This document shows, piece after piece, positions 1-7,781 of a stretch of DNA of 64,000 bases. A program made the translations under genes and the position numbers. The stretch's first letter is position 1; every line of letters starts with the position of its first letter. Under the pieces are notes generated by a model. It had not been told where the DNA came from and searched no databases. It saw nothing but the letters and a program-made list of their open reading frames with translations. The stretch is from Ramlibacter henchirensis (GTDB taxonomy: Bacteria; Pseudomonadota; Gammaproteobacteria; Burkholderiales; Burkholderiaceae_C): contig NZ_SMLM01000001.1 in assembly GCF_004682015.1 (NCBI RefSeq), forward strand, positions 310,001 to 374,000. The letters run 5' to 3'.

Positions 1-105
1 CATTCGTTCGACGGCACCGGTGTGGGCGCCGCCGAGTTCAAGAAGTTCATCGTGCAGGGCATCAAATCGGCCATGGGCCTGACGCCCTTCTGCACCGAGC
101 AGTAA
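1..105 (+). CDS. C-terminal fragment of an unrecognised protein
   Basis: The open frame runs from the window edge to a TAA and gives 34 residues ending in LTPFCTEQ. Only the C-terminus is present, so no domain can be assigned. A clear intrinsic terminator lies 15 nt downstream, which supports this being the real end of a transcription unit. Confidence 0.6.
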   Translation, partial: HSFDGTGVGAAEFKKFIVQGIKSAMGLTPFCTEQ

Positions 106-120
106 GTTCCCGCCACCCAA

Positions 121-151
121 GCAGGCCGCGCGAAAGCACGGCCTGCTTTTT
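121..151 (+). terminator. Rho-independent terminator
   Basis: An 8-bp perfect stem GCAGGCCG/CGGCCTGC (121-128 with 139-146) encloses a 10-nt loop and is followed by five T residues. It sits just after the partial first gene and before the ELWxxDGT gene. Confidence 0.9.
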
Positions 152-184
152 CGTTTCTTCTTCCGCGAATCCAGCCTCGCCCCC

Positions 185-1615
185 ATGAAAGATTTCTCCC
201 GCCTTCGCCGCGCGTTCTCGTTTTTTTCGCTCGCCCTGGCCGCCGCTGCGTTCGTCCCGCAGGCCACCGCGCAGGATCCATCGCGCGAGGTCGTCCCCGA
301 GCAGCTGCAGGCCGGCGCATTCATCGCGCCTTCGAACCTGACGACGCTGGACTCGCGACTGCTGTTCACCGCCTTCCACGTGCGCCACGGGCAGGAGCTC
401 TGGGTGACGGGCGGCCCGGGCGAGGGCGCGACCCTGCTCAAGGACCTGCGCCCCGGGTTCCAGGGCTCGTTCCCGGTCGGCCAGCTCCGCTGGCGCGGCC
501 AGGTCTACTTCACGGCCAATGACGGCCTGGCGGGGCTCGAGCTATGGAGGACAGACGGGACGCCTGACGGCACCTCGAAGGTCATCGACATCCGTGCCGG
601 AGAAGAGGGTTCCACGCCGAATGCATTCACGGTGTTCAAGGATTCACTCTGGTTCGTCGCCCACGACGGAGCGTCCGGCTTCCAGCTGTGGCGCACCGGC
701 GGCGACGCGGAGAGCACCAGCCGCGTGAGCTCGATCAACGCCGGCCCCGGCGCCGTGGTCCGTCAACTCACCGTCGCCGGCGGGCGCATGTTCTTCACGG
801 CCACGACGCCGGAGCACGGCCACGAACTCTGGGTTACCGAAGGCACCCCCGCGAGCACGCGCCTCGTGCGCGACATCCGGCCGGGCCCGGAAGATTCGGG
901 CATCCAGAACCTGCTCGCCGTCGGCCCGGACGTGTACTTCACGGCGAGCGATGGCGTGCACGGCATCGAGCTGTGGAAGAGCGACGGCACGCCGCAGGGC
1001 ACGCGGCTGGTGGCGGACCTGGCGCCGGGCGAAGCCGCATCGCGTCCTGCGTATCTGGCGCGCCTTGGCCGCCACGTCTTCTTTGCGGCGGAGGATGGCC
1101 GCCACGGCGTCGAGCTGTGGAAGACGGACGGGACCGCCAAGGGCACGTCGATGGTCCGCGACATCCGTGGCGGGCGTACTGGCTCGTTTCCCAGCTACCT
1201 GACGGAACTCGGCGGGCAGCTGTACTTCGCGGCCACCGATGGCGTGGCTGGGGTGGAGCTCTGGAAGAGCGACGGCACCGCCGCGGGCACGACCCTGGTC
1301 GCCGACCTCGCGCCCGGCGCCGCGAGTTCCTCGCCCGCGCGGTTCGCGGTGCTGGACAAGCAGCTGTGGTTCTCGGCGAACGACGGGAGCCATGGCGTGG
1401 AACCCTGGCGCACGGACGGCAGCCGTGCCGGCACGCGCATGGCCGCCGACATCGTGGCCGGCAGCCGCGACTCGAACCCGCTGCGTTTCATGCGCCATGG
1501 CGCGGGCACCTTCTTCGTCGCCGAGGATGCGGCGGGCAACGAGCGGCTGTGGCGGCTGCCCGCGAAGGGCGAGCCCACGCTGGTCGGCGACCGGCTGGCT
1601 GCGCGTCTGCGCTGA
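185..1615 (+). CDS. Secreted ELWxxDGT-repeat protein
   Basis: This 476-residue protein has an N-terminal signal peptide (about residues 1-29, basic start, hydrophobic core, ATA cleavage). It then carries a series of about 47-residue repeats, each containing a variant of ELWxxDGTxxGTxxVxDI (for example ELWKSDGT and ELWRTDGT) followed by a segment such as LYFxAxDGxxG. The repeat is known from bacterial hyalin-like and beta-propeller-type secreted proteins. Several blades probably build a propeller that acts outside the cytoplasm; its ligand is unknown. The gene stands alone between the upstream terminator and a convergent hydrolase whose stop is only 9 nt away. Confidence 0.85.
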   Translation: MKDFSRLRRAFSFFSLALAAAAFVPQATAQDPSREVVPEQLQAGAFIAPSNLTTLDSRLLFTAFHVRHGQELWVTGGPGEGATLLKDLRPGFQGSFPVGQLRWRGQVYFTANDGLAGLELWRTDGTPDGTSKVIDIRAGEEGSTPNAFTVFKDSLWFVAHDGASGFQLWRTGGDAESTSRVSSINAGPGAVVRQLTVAGGRMFFTATTPEHGHELWVTEGTPASTRLVRDIRPGPEDSGIQNLLAVGPDVYFTASDGVHGIELWKSDGTPQGTRLVADLAPGEAASRPAYLARLGRHVFFAAEDGRHGVELWKTDGTAKGTSMVRDIRGGRTGSFPSYLTELGGQLYFAATDGVAGVELWKSDGTAAGTTLVADLAPGAASSSPARFAVLDKQLWFSANDGSHGVEPWRTDGSRAGTRMAADIVAGSRDSNPLRFMRHGAGTFFVAEDAAGNERLWRLPAKGEPTLVGDRLAARLR

Positions 1616-1624
1616 AGGGCGCAC

Positions 1625-2548
1625 TCAGACGCGCTGGAACATTCCGGTCTCCGCGAACTCGTGCAGGGCCTGCTTCATGGCCGCGGCCATCGCGGGATGC
1701 GTCGGGTCGTGCCCGGCACCCGGCACCCAGCGCAGCGTCGCGCGTCCGCCGAGGACCTGGTGCAAGGCGGCCGCGCCTTCCGGCGGGCAGATCGCGTCCT
1801 GCGTGCCGTGAAGCAGCAGCGTCGGGGCCGCCGGCAGTCGCGCGCACCGCTCCAGCAGCGGCGGATCGGTGAGCCAGCATCCGTGTCGCAGGTAGTGGCT
1901 CTGCACGCGGTAGCGCTGCACGAGCCGCTGGTACGTGGCGGCATCGGGAGGCTGCGCGGCGCGAGCGCCCGCCAGCTGCTGCTCCGAGATCGACCAGCAC
2001 AGCGCGGCTGCGCACTGCGCTTCCCATGTCCCTGACGCGAACACCTCCGCGAGGTGGTCCACCAGCGGACGGCCGGCCACCTCGGCCTGCTGCTGCAAGC
2101 CGCGCCAGGCTTCCGCGTTCGTGCGCACTGCCGCGTCGAAAAAGCTGGTGATGTCCTCCGGCCGGGCCAGGAACACATTGCGCAGAAGCAGTCCGGCGAC
2201 GGCGCCGGGCTGGTCGATCGCATGCACCAGCGCGAGCGTGGCGCCCCACGATCCGCCGACGACCAGCCAGCGATCCACCCGCAGCGGTTCGCGCAGCAGG
2301 CGCAGGTCGGCCAGCAGGTGTTCGAGCGTGTTGGACGCGATCTCGCCGGCCGGCGTGCTGCGGCCGGCGCCGCGCTGGTCGGGGCAGAGGATGCGGTAGT
2401 GCGCCGGGTCGAGCAGGCTGTGCAGCAGCGGCGAGCTGCCCGAGCCCGGTCCGCCGTGCAGCACGAGGGCGGGCCGGCCGGCCGGATTTCCGTGCTCCTC
2501 CACATGCATCACGTGGCCGCCGCCGACAGGCAGCCGGTGCACGATCAC
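1625..2548 (-). CDS. Proline iminopeptidase-like S33 hydrolase coupled to pqqE
   Basis: This 307-residue alpha/beta hydrolase has the proline iminopeptidase signature: an HGGPG oxyanion-hole motif near residue 32, PDQRGAGRS, and the nucleophile elbow GGSWG near residue 110. The C-terminal GAGHD supplies the catalytic His. The GTG start overlaps the pqqE stop by 4 nt (GTGA), so it is the last gene of the pqq operon. S33 enzymes remove N-terminal residues, usually proline, from peptides; a role in PqqA peptide turnover is an inference from position. No M16-type pqqF is present in the window. It could equally be a general aminopeptidase or esterase. Confidence 0.8.
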   Translation of the reverse strand: MIVHRLPVGGGHVMHVEEHGNPAGRPALVLHGGPGSGSSPLLHSLLDPAHYRILCPDQRGAGRSTPAGEIASNTLEHLLADLRLLREPLRVDRWLVVGGSWGATLALVHAIDQPGAVAGLLLRNVFLARPEDITSFFDAAVRTNAEAWRGLQQQAEVAGRPLVDHLAEVFASGTWEAQCAAALCWSISEQQLAGARAAQPPDAATYQRLVQRYRVQSHYLRHGCWLTDPPLLERCARLPAAPTLLLHGTQDAICPPEGAAALHQVLGGRATLRWVPGAGHDPTHPAMAAAMKQALHEFAETGMFQRV

Positions 2549-3702
2549 GACTCGGCCGCCAGCACCCGGGAGTTTTCGTCGGTGCGGAACACGAGCTGGC
2601 CCGCGCGCCGTGCGCCCGGCACGAAACGGATCGGGACAGCGTCTCCACCGGGGAGCGCTGCCGCGTCGACGAGGGACTGCACCTTCCCATGCGCCGGGCT
2701 CTTGCCGCAGACGGGATCGGTGGCCGCGGCATCACCGGTGAGCAGGAACGACTGGCAGCGGCAGCCGCCGTGGTCCTTCCCATGCTCGGGGCAGCTGCGG
2801 CAGGTGTCGTTCATCCAGTGCTCGCCGCGGTACGCGTTGAAGCCGGGGCTGTCGCGCCAGATCTGCGCAACCGATTGCGCGCGCACGTTCGGAAACTCCA
2901 TCGGAAGCATGCGCGCGCTGTGGCAAGGGAGCGCGAGCCCGTCGGGAGCGACGACCAGGAACACGCTGCCCCAGCCCGCCATGCAGGGCTTCGGCCTGGC
3001 CTCCGCGTAGTCGGGCGCGACCCAGAGGATCTTCATGCGGCCCTGCAGTCGCGCGCGGTGTTCGTCGACCAGGGCTTCCGCCTGCGCAAGCGCTTCGCGC
3101 GAAGGCATGAGCGCTTGCCGGTTCACCCACGCCCAGCCGTAGTACTGCACGTTGGCCAGCTCCAGGAACTCCGCGCCCATCTCTTCGGCCATCTCGACGA
3201 TGCGGCCCACGTGCGGCAGGTTGTAGCGGTGCATCACGCAGTTCAGCACCATGGGATAGCTCAGGTCCTTGATCGTGCGTGCGACGCGCGACTTGAGCTC
3301 GAAGGTGCGGGTGGAGCTGAGGAAGTCGTTCAGCTCGCGGGTGGAGTCCTGGAACGAGAGCTGGATGTGGTCCAGCCCGGCGTCCTTGAGCGCCTTCGCG
3401 CGCTGCGGCGTGAGGCCGACGCCGGAGGTGATCAGGTTGGTGTAGAAGCCCAGCCTGCGAGCCTCGCCCACGAGGTCCTCCAGGTCGTCCCGCAGCAGCG
3501 GTTCGCCGCCCGAGAATCCGAGCTGCACGGCGCCCATGGCGCGCGCTTCGCGGAACACCCGCATCCACTCGTCGGTTCCGAGTTCATCGCGGTGGCTCGC
3601 GTAGTCCACCGGGTTGGAGCAGAACGCGCAGTGCAGCGGGCAGCGGTAGGTCAGCTCCGCCAGCAGCCACAGCGGCGGCTTAACGGATCCAGCCGCGGCC
3701 AC
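2545..3702 (-). CDS. pqqE: PQQ biosynthesis radical SAM enzyme PqqE
   Basis: PqqE forms the carbon-carbon cross-link between the conserved Glu and Tyr of the PqqA peptide, the first step of PQQ formation. The 385-residue protein shows the radical SAM cluster motif CPLHCAFC (CxxxCxxC) near residue 21, the GGEP SAM-binding motif near residue 65, and a C-terminal cysteine-rich SPASM region (CHSARM, CRSCPEHGKDHGGCRC). The length matches the family. The chosen GTG start lies inside the 3' end of pqqD (23-nt overlap). A four-nt GTGA overlap couples it to the downstream peptidase. Confidence 0.96.
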   Translation of the reverse strand: MAAAGSVKPPLWLLAELTYRCPLHCAFCSNPVDYASHRDELGTDEWMRVFREARAMGAVQLGFSGGEPLLRDDLEDLVGEARRLGFYTNLITSGVGLTPQRAKALKDAGLDHIQLSFQDSTRELNDFLSSTRTFELKSRVARTIKDLSYPMVLNCVMHRYNLPHVGRIVEMAEEMGAEFLELANVQYYGWAWVNRQALMPSREALAQAEALVDEHRARLQGRMKILWVAPDYAEARPKPCMAGWGSVFLVVAPDGLALPCHSARMLPMEFPNVRAQSVAQIWRDSPGFNAYRGEHWMNDTCRSCPEHGKDHGGCRCQSFLLTGDAAATDPVCGKSPAHGKVQSLVDAAALPGGDAVPIRFVPGARRAGQLVFRTDENSRVLAAES

Positions 3703-3949
3703 CGGCCTGCTCCAGGAAGGCGAGCACGTCGGCCCGGAGGTCGGATTCGCCGAACGTCGATTGGAGATCGGCGACCAGCGCCTGCACCGGGGTCCTGCCG
3801 TCGCAGCGCTTCAGGATCTCGGCGGCCGGCCCGTTGAGCCGGACCATGCCTTCGGGATAGAGCAGCACCCAGGACTGCTGCGCCTCCTCGAACTGCATGC
3901 GGTACATCGGGTTCAGCGCCGGATGGGCGTCGTCGGTCCACGCGTTCAT
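3680..3949 (-). CDS. pqqD: PqqA-binding chaperone PqqD
   Basis: PqqD is the small peptide chaperone that binds PqqA and presents it to PqqE. The 89-residue product has the family pattern: a middle segment [20 protein letters not shown] followed by helices ending in [11 protein letters not shown]. The ATG overlaps the pqqC stop as ATGA, and the 3' end overlaps the pqqE start by 23 nt, so all three are translationally linked. The length is typical of stand-alone PqqD rather than of a PqqC-PqqD fusion. Confidence 0.94.
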   Translation of the reverse strand: MNAWTDDAHPALNPMYRMQFEEAQQSWVLLYPEGMVRLNGPAAEILKRCDGRTPVQALVADLQSTFGESDLRADVLAFLEQAGGRGWIR

Positions 3950-4680
3950 GGCTGCTGCGCCTGCGGCAGGTTGTCGGGATAGGCCTTCTCGATCGCATCG
4001 AGCATCGCCCACAGGATGTCCAGCTTGAAGCCGAGGATCTGCACGGCCCGCTCCTGGCGTTCGCGCGTGGTGCACCACTGCATCGCCACCTCCAGGCCGT
4101 GTTCCACGTCGCGGCTGGCCAGCGGGATGCGGCTGCGGAAGTAGTCGAGCCCGCCCGCCTCGATCCAGGGATAGTGGCTCGGCCAGCCCGCGAGCCGGTC
4201 CTTGTGGATGCGCGGCGCGAACATCTCGGTCAGCGATGAGATCACCGCCTCCTGCCACGGCGCATGCCGCGCGAAGTTGACGTAGGCATCCACGGCGAAG
4301 CGCACGCCGGGCAGCACGTGCCGGTGCATCTCCAGGTCTTCGCGGCGCAGGCCGGTGGCGATGCCCAGGCGCGCCCAGATCTCGATGCCGCCGGCGTCCG
4401 CGCCCTGGTAGGGCGCGCGGCCGTCGTGGTCCAGCATGCGGTCGATCCAGCGGCGGCGCGTGGCGCGATCGTCGCAGTTGGACATGATGGCCGCGTCCTT
4501 CACCGGGATGCGGCACTGGTAGTAGAAGCGGTTGGCCACCCAGCCGCGCACCTGGAACGGCTGCAGCGCGCCGGCATTGAGCCTGCGGTTGAATGGATGG
4601 TGGATGTGGTAGCGCGATTCCAGGCTGCGCAGGCGCGCCTCGAACTCCTGCGGCGACCACGGGCTCAAGTCTTGCGTCAC
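3946..4680 (-). CDS. pqqC: Pyrroloquinoline-quinone synthase PqqC
   Basis: PqqC catalyses the last oxidation and ring closure to PQQ without a metal or cofactor. The 244-residue protein contains family segments [31 protein letters not shown] and [19 protein letters not shown], with the active-site His and Arg residues typical of the all-alpha PqqC fold. The GTG start at 4680 begins one base after the pqqB stop. An upstream extension of the frame exists, but it runs over pqqB and looks unlike PqqC, so it was rejected. Confidence 0.95.
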   Translation of the reverse strand: MTQDLSPWSPQEFEARLRSLESRYHIHHPFNRRLNAGALQPFQVRGWVANRFYYQCRIPVKDAAIMSNCDDRATRRRWIDRMLDHDGRAPYQGADAGGIEIWARLGIATGLRREDLEMHRHVLPGVRFAVDAYVNFARHAPWQEAVISSLTEMFAPRIHKDRLAGWPSHYPWIEAGGLDYFRSRIPLASRDVEHGLEVAMQWCTTRERQERAVQILGFKLDILWAMLDAIEKAYPDNLPQAQQP

Positions 4681-4681
4681 T

Positions 4682-5602
4682 TCAGAGGTCCAGTTGCATC
4701 CCGTCGAAGGCGACTTCGATGCCCAGGCGAGCGAGCTGCGCGCGCTCGGGGCCGTCATCGTCCAGGATCGGGTTGCTGTTGTTGATGTGGATGAGGATCC
4801 TGCGGCGCGCGCGGCTGGCCTGCAGTACGCGCAGCATGCCGGGCCCGCGCGGGCCGTCGCACTGGGGCAGGTGGCCCATGTCGGCGGCGTACTTGCTGCC
4901 CAGGCCCGCGGCGACCATCTCGTCCTCGGTCCAGAAGGTGCCATCGACCATCACGCAGTCGCTTTCATCCAGCCAGCGCCGCTCGGCCGCGCCCACCTGT
5001 GCCAGTCCCGGCGCGTAGAACAGACGGCCGCCGGTGGTGGGGTCCTCGATCACCAGGGCCGCGTTGTTGCCGAGGGTCTCCGACTTCCGGCGCGGGGAAT
5101 AGGGCGGCGCCTTGCCGGGCACGGACACCGGCTGCAGGCGCAGGCCGGCGACCTCCCGCCATCCGCCGCCTTCCGGCGTCAGCGGCATCGGATGCCAGCT
5201 CACGCCGCAATAGCTTTCCAGCACCTTCAGCAGCGGCAGACCGCTGCTGAGGTCTTCGTACACCGCGGGCGCGCAATGCAATTGCAGGCGCGGACCCTCG
5301 CGCAGGCTGAGCAGGCCGACGGCGTGGTCGACCTGGGAATCCATCAGCACGACCGCGCGGATCGGCGTGTGGCGCAGGCCGCTGCGCGGATGCAGCGCCG
5401 GGGCGGCACGCAGCTGCGCACCGAGGTCGGGGGAGGCGTTCAGGAGGATCCAGTCCTCGCCATCGCGCGAGACGGCGATGGAGCTCTGGGTGCGGGCCTG
5501 CGCCCGAATGCGCCCCGAGCGCTGGCCCGCGCACATGCGGCAATTGCAGTTCCACTGCGGGAACCCGCCGCCGGCTCCGGAGCCGAGCACCAGTACTTTC
5601 AT
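4682..5602 (-). CDS. pqqB: PQQ biosynthesis metallo-beta-lactamase-fold protein PqqB
   Basis: PqqB is an iron-dependent hydroxylase of the metallo-beta-lactamase fold acting on the cross-linked Glu-Tyr intermediate. The 306-residue protein starts [21 protein letters not shown], the PqqB signature including the CNCRMC cysteines, and carries [17 protein letters not shown], the altered metal-site region. The start codon directly follows the T-rich tail of a terminator hairpin (5611-5648), and I see no good Shine-Dalgarno sequence. Expression therefore probably depends on readthrough from pqqA. Confidence 0.95.
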   Translation of the reverse strand: MKVLVLGSGAGGGFPQWNCNCRMCAGQRSGRIRAQARTQSSIAVSRDGEDWILLNASPDLGAQLRAAPALHPRSGLRHTPIRAVVLMDSQVDHAVGLLSLREGPRLQLHCAPAVYEDLSSGLPLLKVLESYCGVSWHPMPLTPEGGGWREVAGLRLQPVSVPGKAPPYSPRRKSETLGNNAALVIEDPTTGGRLFYAPGLAQVGAAERRWLDESDCVMVDGTFWTEDEMVAAGLGSKYAADMGHLPQCDGPRGPGMLRVLQASRARRRILIHINNSNPILDDDGPERAQLARLGIEVAFDGMQLDL

Positions 5603-5610
5603 GCGGGAGA

Positions 5611-5648
5611 AGAAAAAAAGAAAAGCGGCACCGGCGAACCGGTGCCGC
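5611..5648 (-). terminator. Intrinsic terminator/attenuator between pqqA and pqqB
   Basis: On the minus strand a perfect 10-bp stem GCGGCACCGG/CCGGTGCCGC with a TTCG tetraloop (5625-5648) is followed by TTTTCTTTTTTTC. It starts 12 nt after the pqqA stop, and its T tract ends about 9 nt before the pqqB ATG. It would leave most transcripts as pqqA only. Confidence 0.9.
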
Positions 5649-5660
5649 GGGAGCCCGCGT

Positions 5661-5735
5661 TCAGCGAGCCGAGATGTACATCGTGATCTCGAAGCCGAAG
5701 CGGAAATCCTCGAATTCAGGCTTGCACCATTTCAT
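5661..5735 (-). CDS. pqqA: PQQ precursor peptide PqqA
   Basis: This 24-residue peptide begins MKWCKPEFEDFRFGFE and continues ITMY. Glu16 and Tyr20, the two residues joined to make PQQ, sit in the invariant E-x-x-x-Y spacing. A strong ribosome site AAGGAG lies 6 nt before the ATG. A nearby ATG in another frame gives only a few residues, so this start is secure. PqqE, with PqqD as chaperone, cross-links this peptide, and the rest of the operon finishes the cofactor. Confidence 0.95.
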   Translation of the reverse strand: MKWCKPEFEDFRFGFEITMYISAR

Positions 5736-5786
5736 GCATGACTCCTTGTGGTTGCGGGTTGGGAGAAACAACGGCCGGGTGGGGTG

Positions 5787-5825
5787 ACGGTGTTCTGTGC
5801 GACAGAACACCGTTTCGAAATAGTA
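5787..5825 (-). promoter_or_regulatory. Candidate pqqA promoter and operator palindrome
   Basis: A perfect inverted repeat with 12-bp arms, ACGGTGTTCTGT and ACAGAACACCGT, and a 3-nt spacer GCG spans 5787-5813. Just upstream for minus-strand transcription is TACTAT (5820-5825), a plausible -10 box, which would put the start of transcription inside the palindrome. No good -35 box is visible. A repressor or anti-repressor site is the simplest reading; the cognate factor is unknown. Confidence 0.6.
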
Positions 5826-5899
5826 CCCCAGCCGGGAGGCTGCCGTGGGGGAGTGGAATCCCTGATGACGGGCTCGTCCGGGTCCAGGCTAGGCGCCGG

Positions 5900-6035
5900 A
5901 TGGCACCCGCAGCACTCGCGCAAACCGTCGAGGCGGATCAAAGCTCAACGCCGCCCGCTCGAGTCGACGCGGGACTATGCTGAAGGCATGGCGGCGCAGC
6001 AGGAAAAAAGGCGGCCGCGTTTCCAGGGGCGCTGA
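5900..6035 (+). pseudogene. Remnant of an enoyl-CoA hydratase C-terminus
   Basis: The last codons before a TGA at 6033-6035 read RDYAEGMAAQQEKRRPRFQGR (with a STRD lead-in), which matches the usual crotonase C-terminus (DYAEGxxAFxEKRxPRFxGR). A second stretch, MAPAALAQTVEADQ, resembling the preceding crotonase helix, lies in a neighbouring frame from 5900, so a frameshift separates the two. No start, oxyanion-hole motif or ribosome site precedes it. I read it as a decayed 3' end. The full-length crotonase ending at 62814 also closes with EKRPPRFQGR. Confidence 0.5.
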
Positions 6036-6076
6036 GCGCGACGCCGGCGTCCCGCACCTCTGGCAGGAGATGCCCC

Positions 6077-6574
6077 ATGACCTCGAACTTGAAGCTTCGC
6101 AGTCCCGACTTCGCCGACAACGCCACGCTGCCGCGCGCGCACGTGCACAGCGTCATGGGCGCAGGCGGGGACAACGTCTCGCCCGCGCTCACGTGGGAAG
6201 GCGCGCCCGCCGGCACGAAGAGCTTTGCGCTGACGTGCTATGACCCGGACGCGCCGACCGGCTCGGGCTGGTGGCACTGGGTCGTCTACGACATCCCGGC
6301 GTCCGCGACCGAACTGAAGCGCGGTGCGGGCAGCGCCGCGGGCGACCAGCTGCCTCCCGGCGCGAAGCAGGGCCGCACCGACTTCGGCAGCCGCGAGTAC
6401 GGCGGCGCCGCGCCGCCGCCGGGACACGGCAACCACCGCTATGTGTTCACGCTGTACGCCCTGAACGTGGACAAGCTCGATGCGCCCGCGGACGCATCGG
6501 CCGCCTACATCGGCTTCCTGATCCACTTCGCCAAGATCGGCGAAGCGAAGACGACCGCGGTGTACGGCCGTTAG
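6077..6574 (+). CDS. PEBP family protein (YbhB/YbcL type), cytoplasmic
   Basis: This 165-residue phosphatidylethanolamine-binding-protein family member has the core motifs CYDPDAPTGSGWWHWVVYDIP, the acidic/aromatic pocket wall, and a later PPPGHGNHRYVFTLYAL segment. Bacterial YbhB/YbcL proteins bind small anionic or phosphorylated ligands; the precise role is unknown. No signal peptide is visible, unlike the second PEBP gene at 56868. An AGGAGA ribosome site lies 6 nt before the ATG. The gene is alone on its strand and converges with the lectin-like lipoprotein, whose stop is 7 nt away. Confidence 0.85.
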   Translation: MTSNLKLRSPDFADNATLPRAHVHSVMGAGGDNVSPALTWEGAPAGTKSFALTCYDPDAPTGSGWWHWVVYDIPASATELKRGAGSAAGDQLPPGAKQGRTDFGSREYGGAAPPPGHGNHRYVFTLYALNVDKLDAPADASAAYIGFLIHFAKIGEAKTTAVYGR

Positions 6575-6581
6575 CGCCGCG

Positions 6582-7286
6582 TCAATTGGCCGCGAAGCAG
6601 TAGAAGCGCCCGGCCCCGCCGGTGCGCACCAGCGCTTCCTGGCTGCAGCCGGCCGACTGGTGCGAGAAGTTCCAGGACCGCGCCCAGACGTCCTGCGTCG
6701 GACCGGCCCGGTCGTGGTGGCCGACGATCGCGGAGCCGTCCGCGCCGCTGTGCGTCCAGGCCTTGCAGGTGGTGTCGGTCTGCGGTGCGAACGCGGTGCC
6801 GTCGTCGCGCGAGCCGGTGAGGATGTCGTGCTCGTTCGGCTTCTCGGTGCGGCCGGGCACGGGACCACCGCGTTCGTCCAATGCCGTTTCCTTGGTGAGG
6901 TTGGCGCCGCTGTGCAGGTGGTTCACGTCGCGGGCGATCAGCACGCCCTTTGCGTTGTGCCAGGGGCCTTTGCCGATCCGGTCGCGCGCGTTCACGGTCG
7001 CGACCCCCGGGGTCGTGCCGGAAGGCATCGTCGGCGGCGTGCTCAGGTAGGCCCGCCACGTGCGACTGCCGGCACCCGCCGCGGCAGCCAGCTTCTGGCA
7101 GTGCGCATCCGCGCCGGCCAAGCCGCCGAGGTCGCCGCCCCTGCCTGTCCCCACACTGGTGATGAAGAAACTCATGGGGCCCGTGCCGGAGCCTGCGGAG
7201 GCTGACGGTCCAGAAGACGACGGCGTCGTGCAGGCGGCCAGCAGCGCCAGGCTGCCGAGAGCGGTGAGGGTGGAGGCTTTGCGCAT
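6582..7286 (-). CDS. Lectin-like secreted lipoprotein
   Basis: The 234-residue product begins MRKASTLTALGSLALLAAC, a lipoprotein signal with lipobox LAAC, then a Ser/Gly-rich linker. The folded part starts at MSFFITSVGTGRGGDLGGL and contains DAHCQKLA, TWRAYLST, KGVLIARDVNHLH and a final RFYCFAAN. This is the pattern of small extracellular proteins annotated as lectin-like or endostatin-like, with paired cysteines probably disulfide-bonded. The start was set at the Met before the signal peptide; an in-frame start 21 codons earlier would bury it. The ligand is unknown. Confidence 0.7.
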   Translation of the reverse strand: MRKASTLTALGSLALLAACTTPSSSGPSASAGSGTGPMSFFITSVGTGRGGDLGGLAGADAHCQKLAAAAGAGSRTWRAYLSTPPTMPSGTTPGVATVNARDRIGKGPWHNAKGVLIARDVNHLHSGANLTKETALDERGGPVPGRTEKPNEHDILTGSRDDGTAFAPQTDTTCKAWTHSGADGSAIVGHHDRAGPTQDVWARSWNFSHQSAGCSQEALVRTGGAGRFYCFAAN

Positions 7287-7451
7287 GGGAAGACCCTTCT
7301 TTAGGTGGTGGGACCAACCATTACGCAGCATCGAAAACGCGGGTGGCACGAGGGAGTTCCCTGACGGGTCTCTGACTGAACCCGACAGTGTTCGTGCAAT
7401 GAAGAAGGCCGCTCGCGGCGGCCGGATGCGGGCGCCTGGCGCGCCCGCTGT

Positions 7452-7658
7452 TCAGGTCGGGATATCCGGCGCCTTCAGTTCTTCCACCGGGCCGAACACC
7501 GACCAGGGTTCGGTGTCGTCCGCGCCCGAGATGCGGGAATCTTCGTCGGCGCGCATGTACGGAATGACGCTGGCGGCGCCATGTCCGCCATGGGGCCGCG
7601 CAGGCTGGGGCTCAAGCTTGGTCTTGAAGACCGCATAGGTCCTGAAGCGGGTGAACAT
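7452..7658 (-). CDS. Small protein of unknown function (68 aa)
   Basis: The product starts MFTRFRTYAVFKTKLEPQP and ends with an acidic segment. I do not recognise the family. Reality is supported by a GGAGGAG ribosome site 8 nt upstream and by a good promoter (ATTCAA/AATATA on the plus strand at 7694-7721) with a short leader. It is monocistronic, between the lipoprotein gene and the protease gene. No signal peptide or membrane segment is visible. Confidence 0.55.
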   Translation of the reverse strand: MFTRFRTYAVFKTKLEPQPARPHGGHGAASVIPYMRADEDSRISGADDTEPWSVFGPVEELKAPDIPT

Positions 7659-7693
7659 CGCGTGGCCCTCCTCCAACGCTGGCTCGGCTGTCC

Positions 7694-7721
7694 AATATAA
7701 ACAGCCGTGCTAGGAATTCAA
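7694..7721 (-). promoter_or_regulatory. Sigma-70-type promoter for the 68-aa protein
   Basis: On the minus strand TTGAAT and TATATT are separated by 16 nt, close to the TTGACA/TATAAT consensus. The -10 box lies about 35 nt before the ATG at 7658. It stands out as A+T-rich in a G+C-rich background. Confidence 0.6.
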
Positions 7722-7781
7722 GCCAAGAGTACTAGGGGCCTGCCCTTAGCCCATCAGCCCCAAGAAGGTGCGCGCCGGGCT

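Noticed and set aside
1488..2783. Long Arg/Ala-rich frames antisense or out of phase to known genes, such as this one
   Set aside because: They lie over the S33 peptidase and pqqE, have no motifs and no ribosome site, and are expected in G+C-rich DNA.
3946..4944. Extended pqqC frame starting inside pqqB
   Set aside because: The extra residues are Ser/Thr/Arg-skewed and unlike PqqC; GTG 4680 gives the family length and follows pqqB directly.
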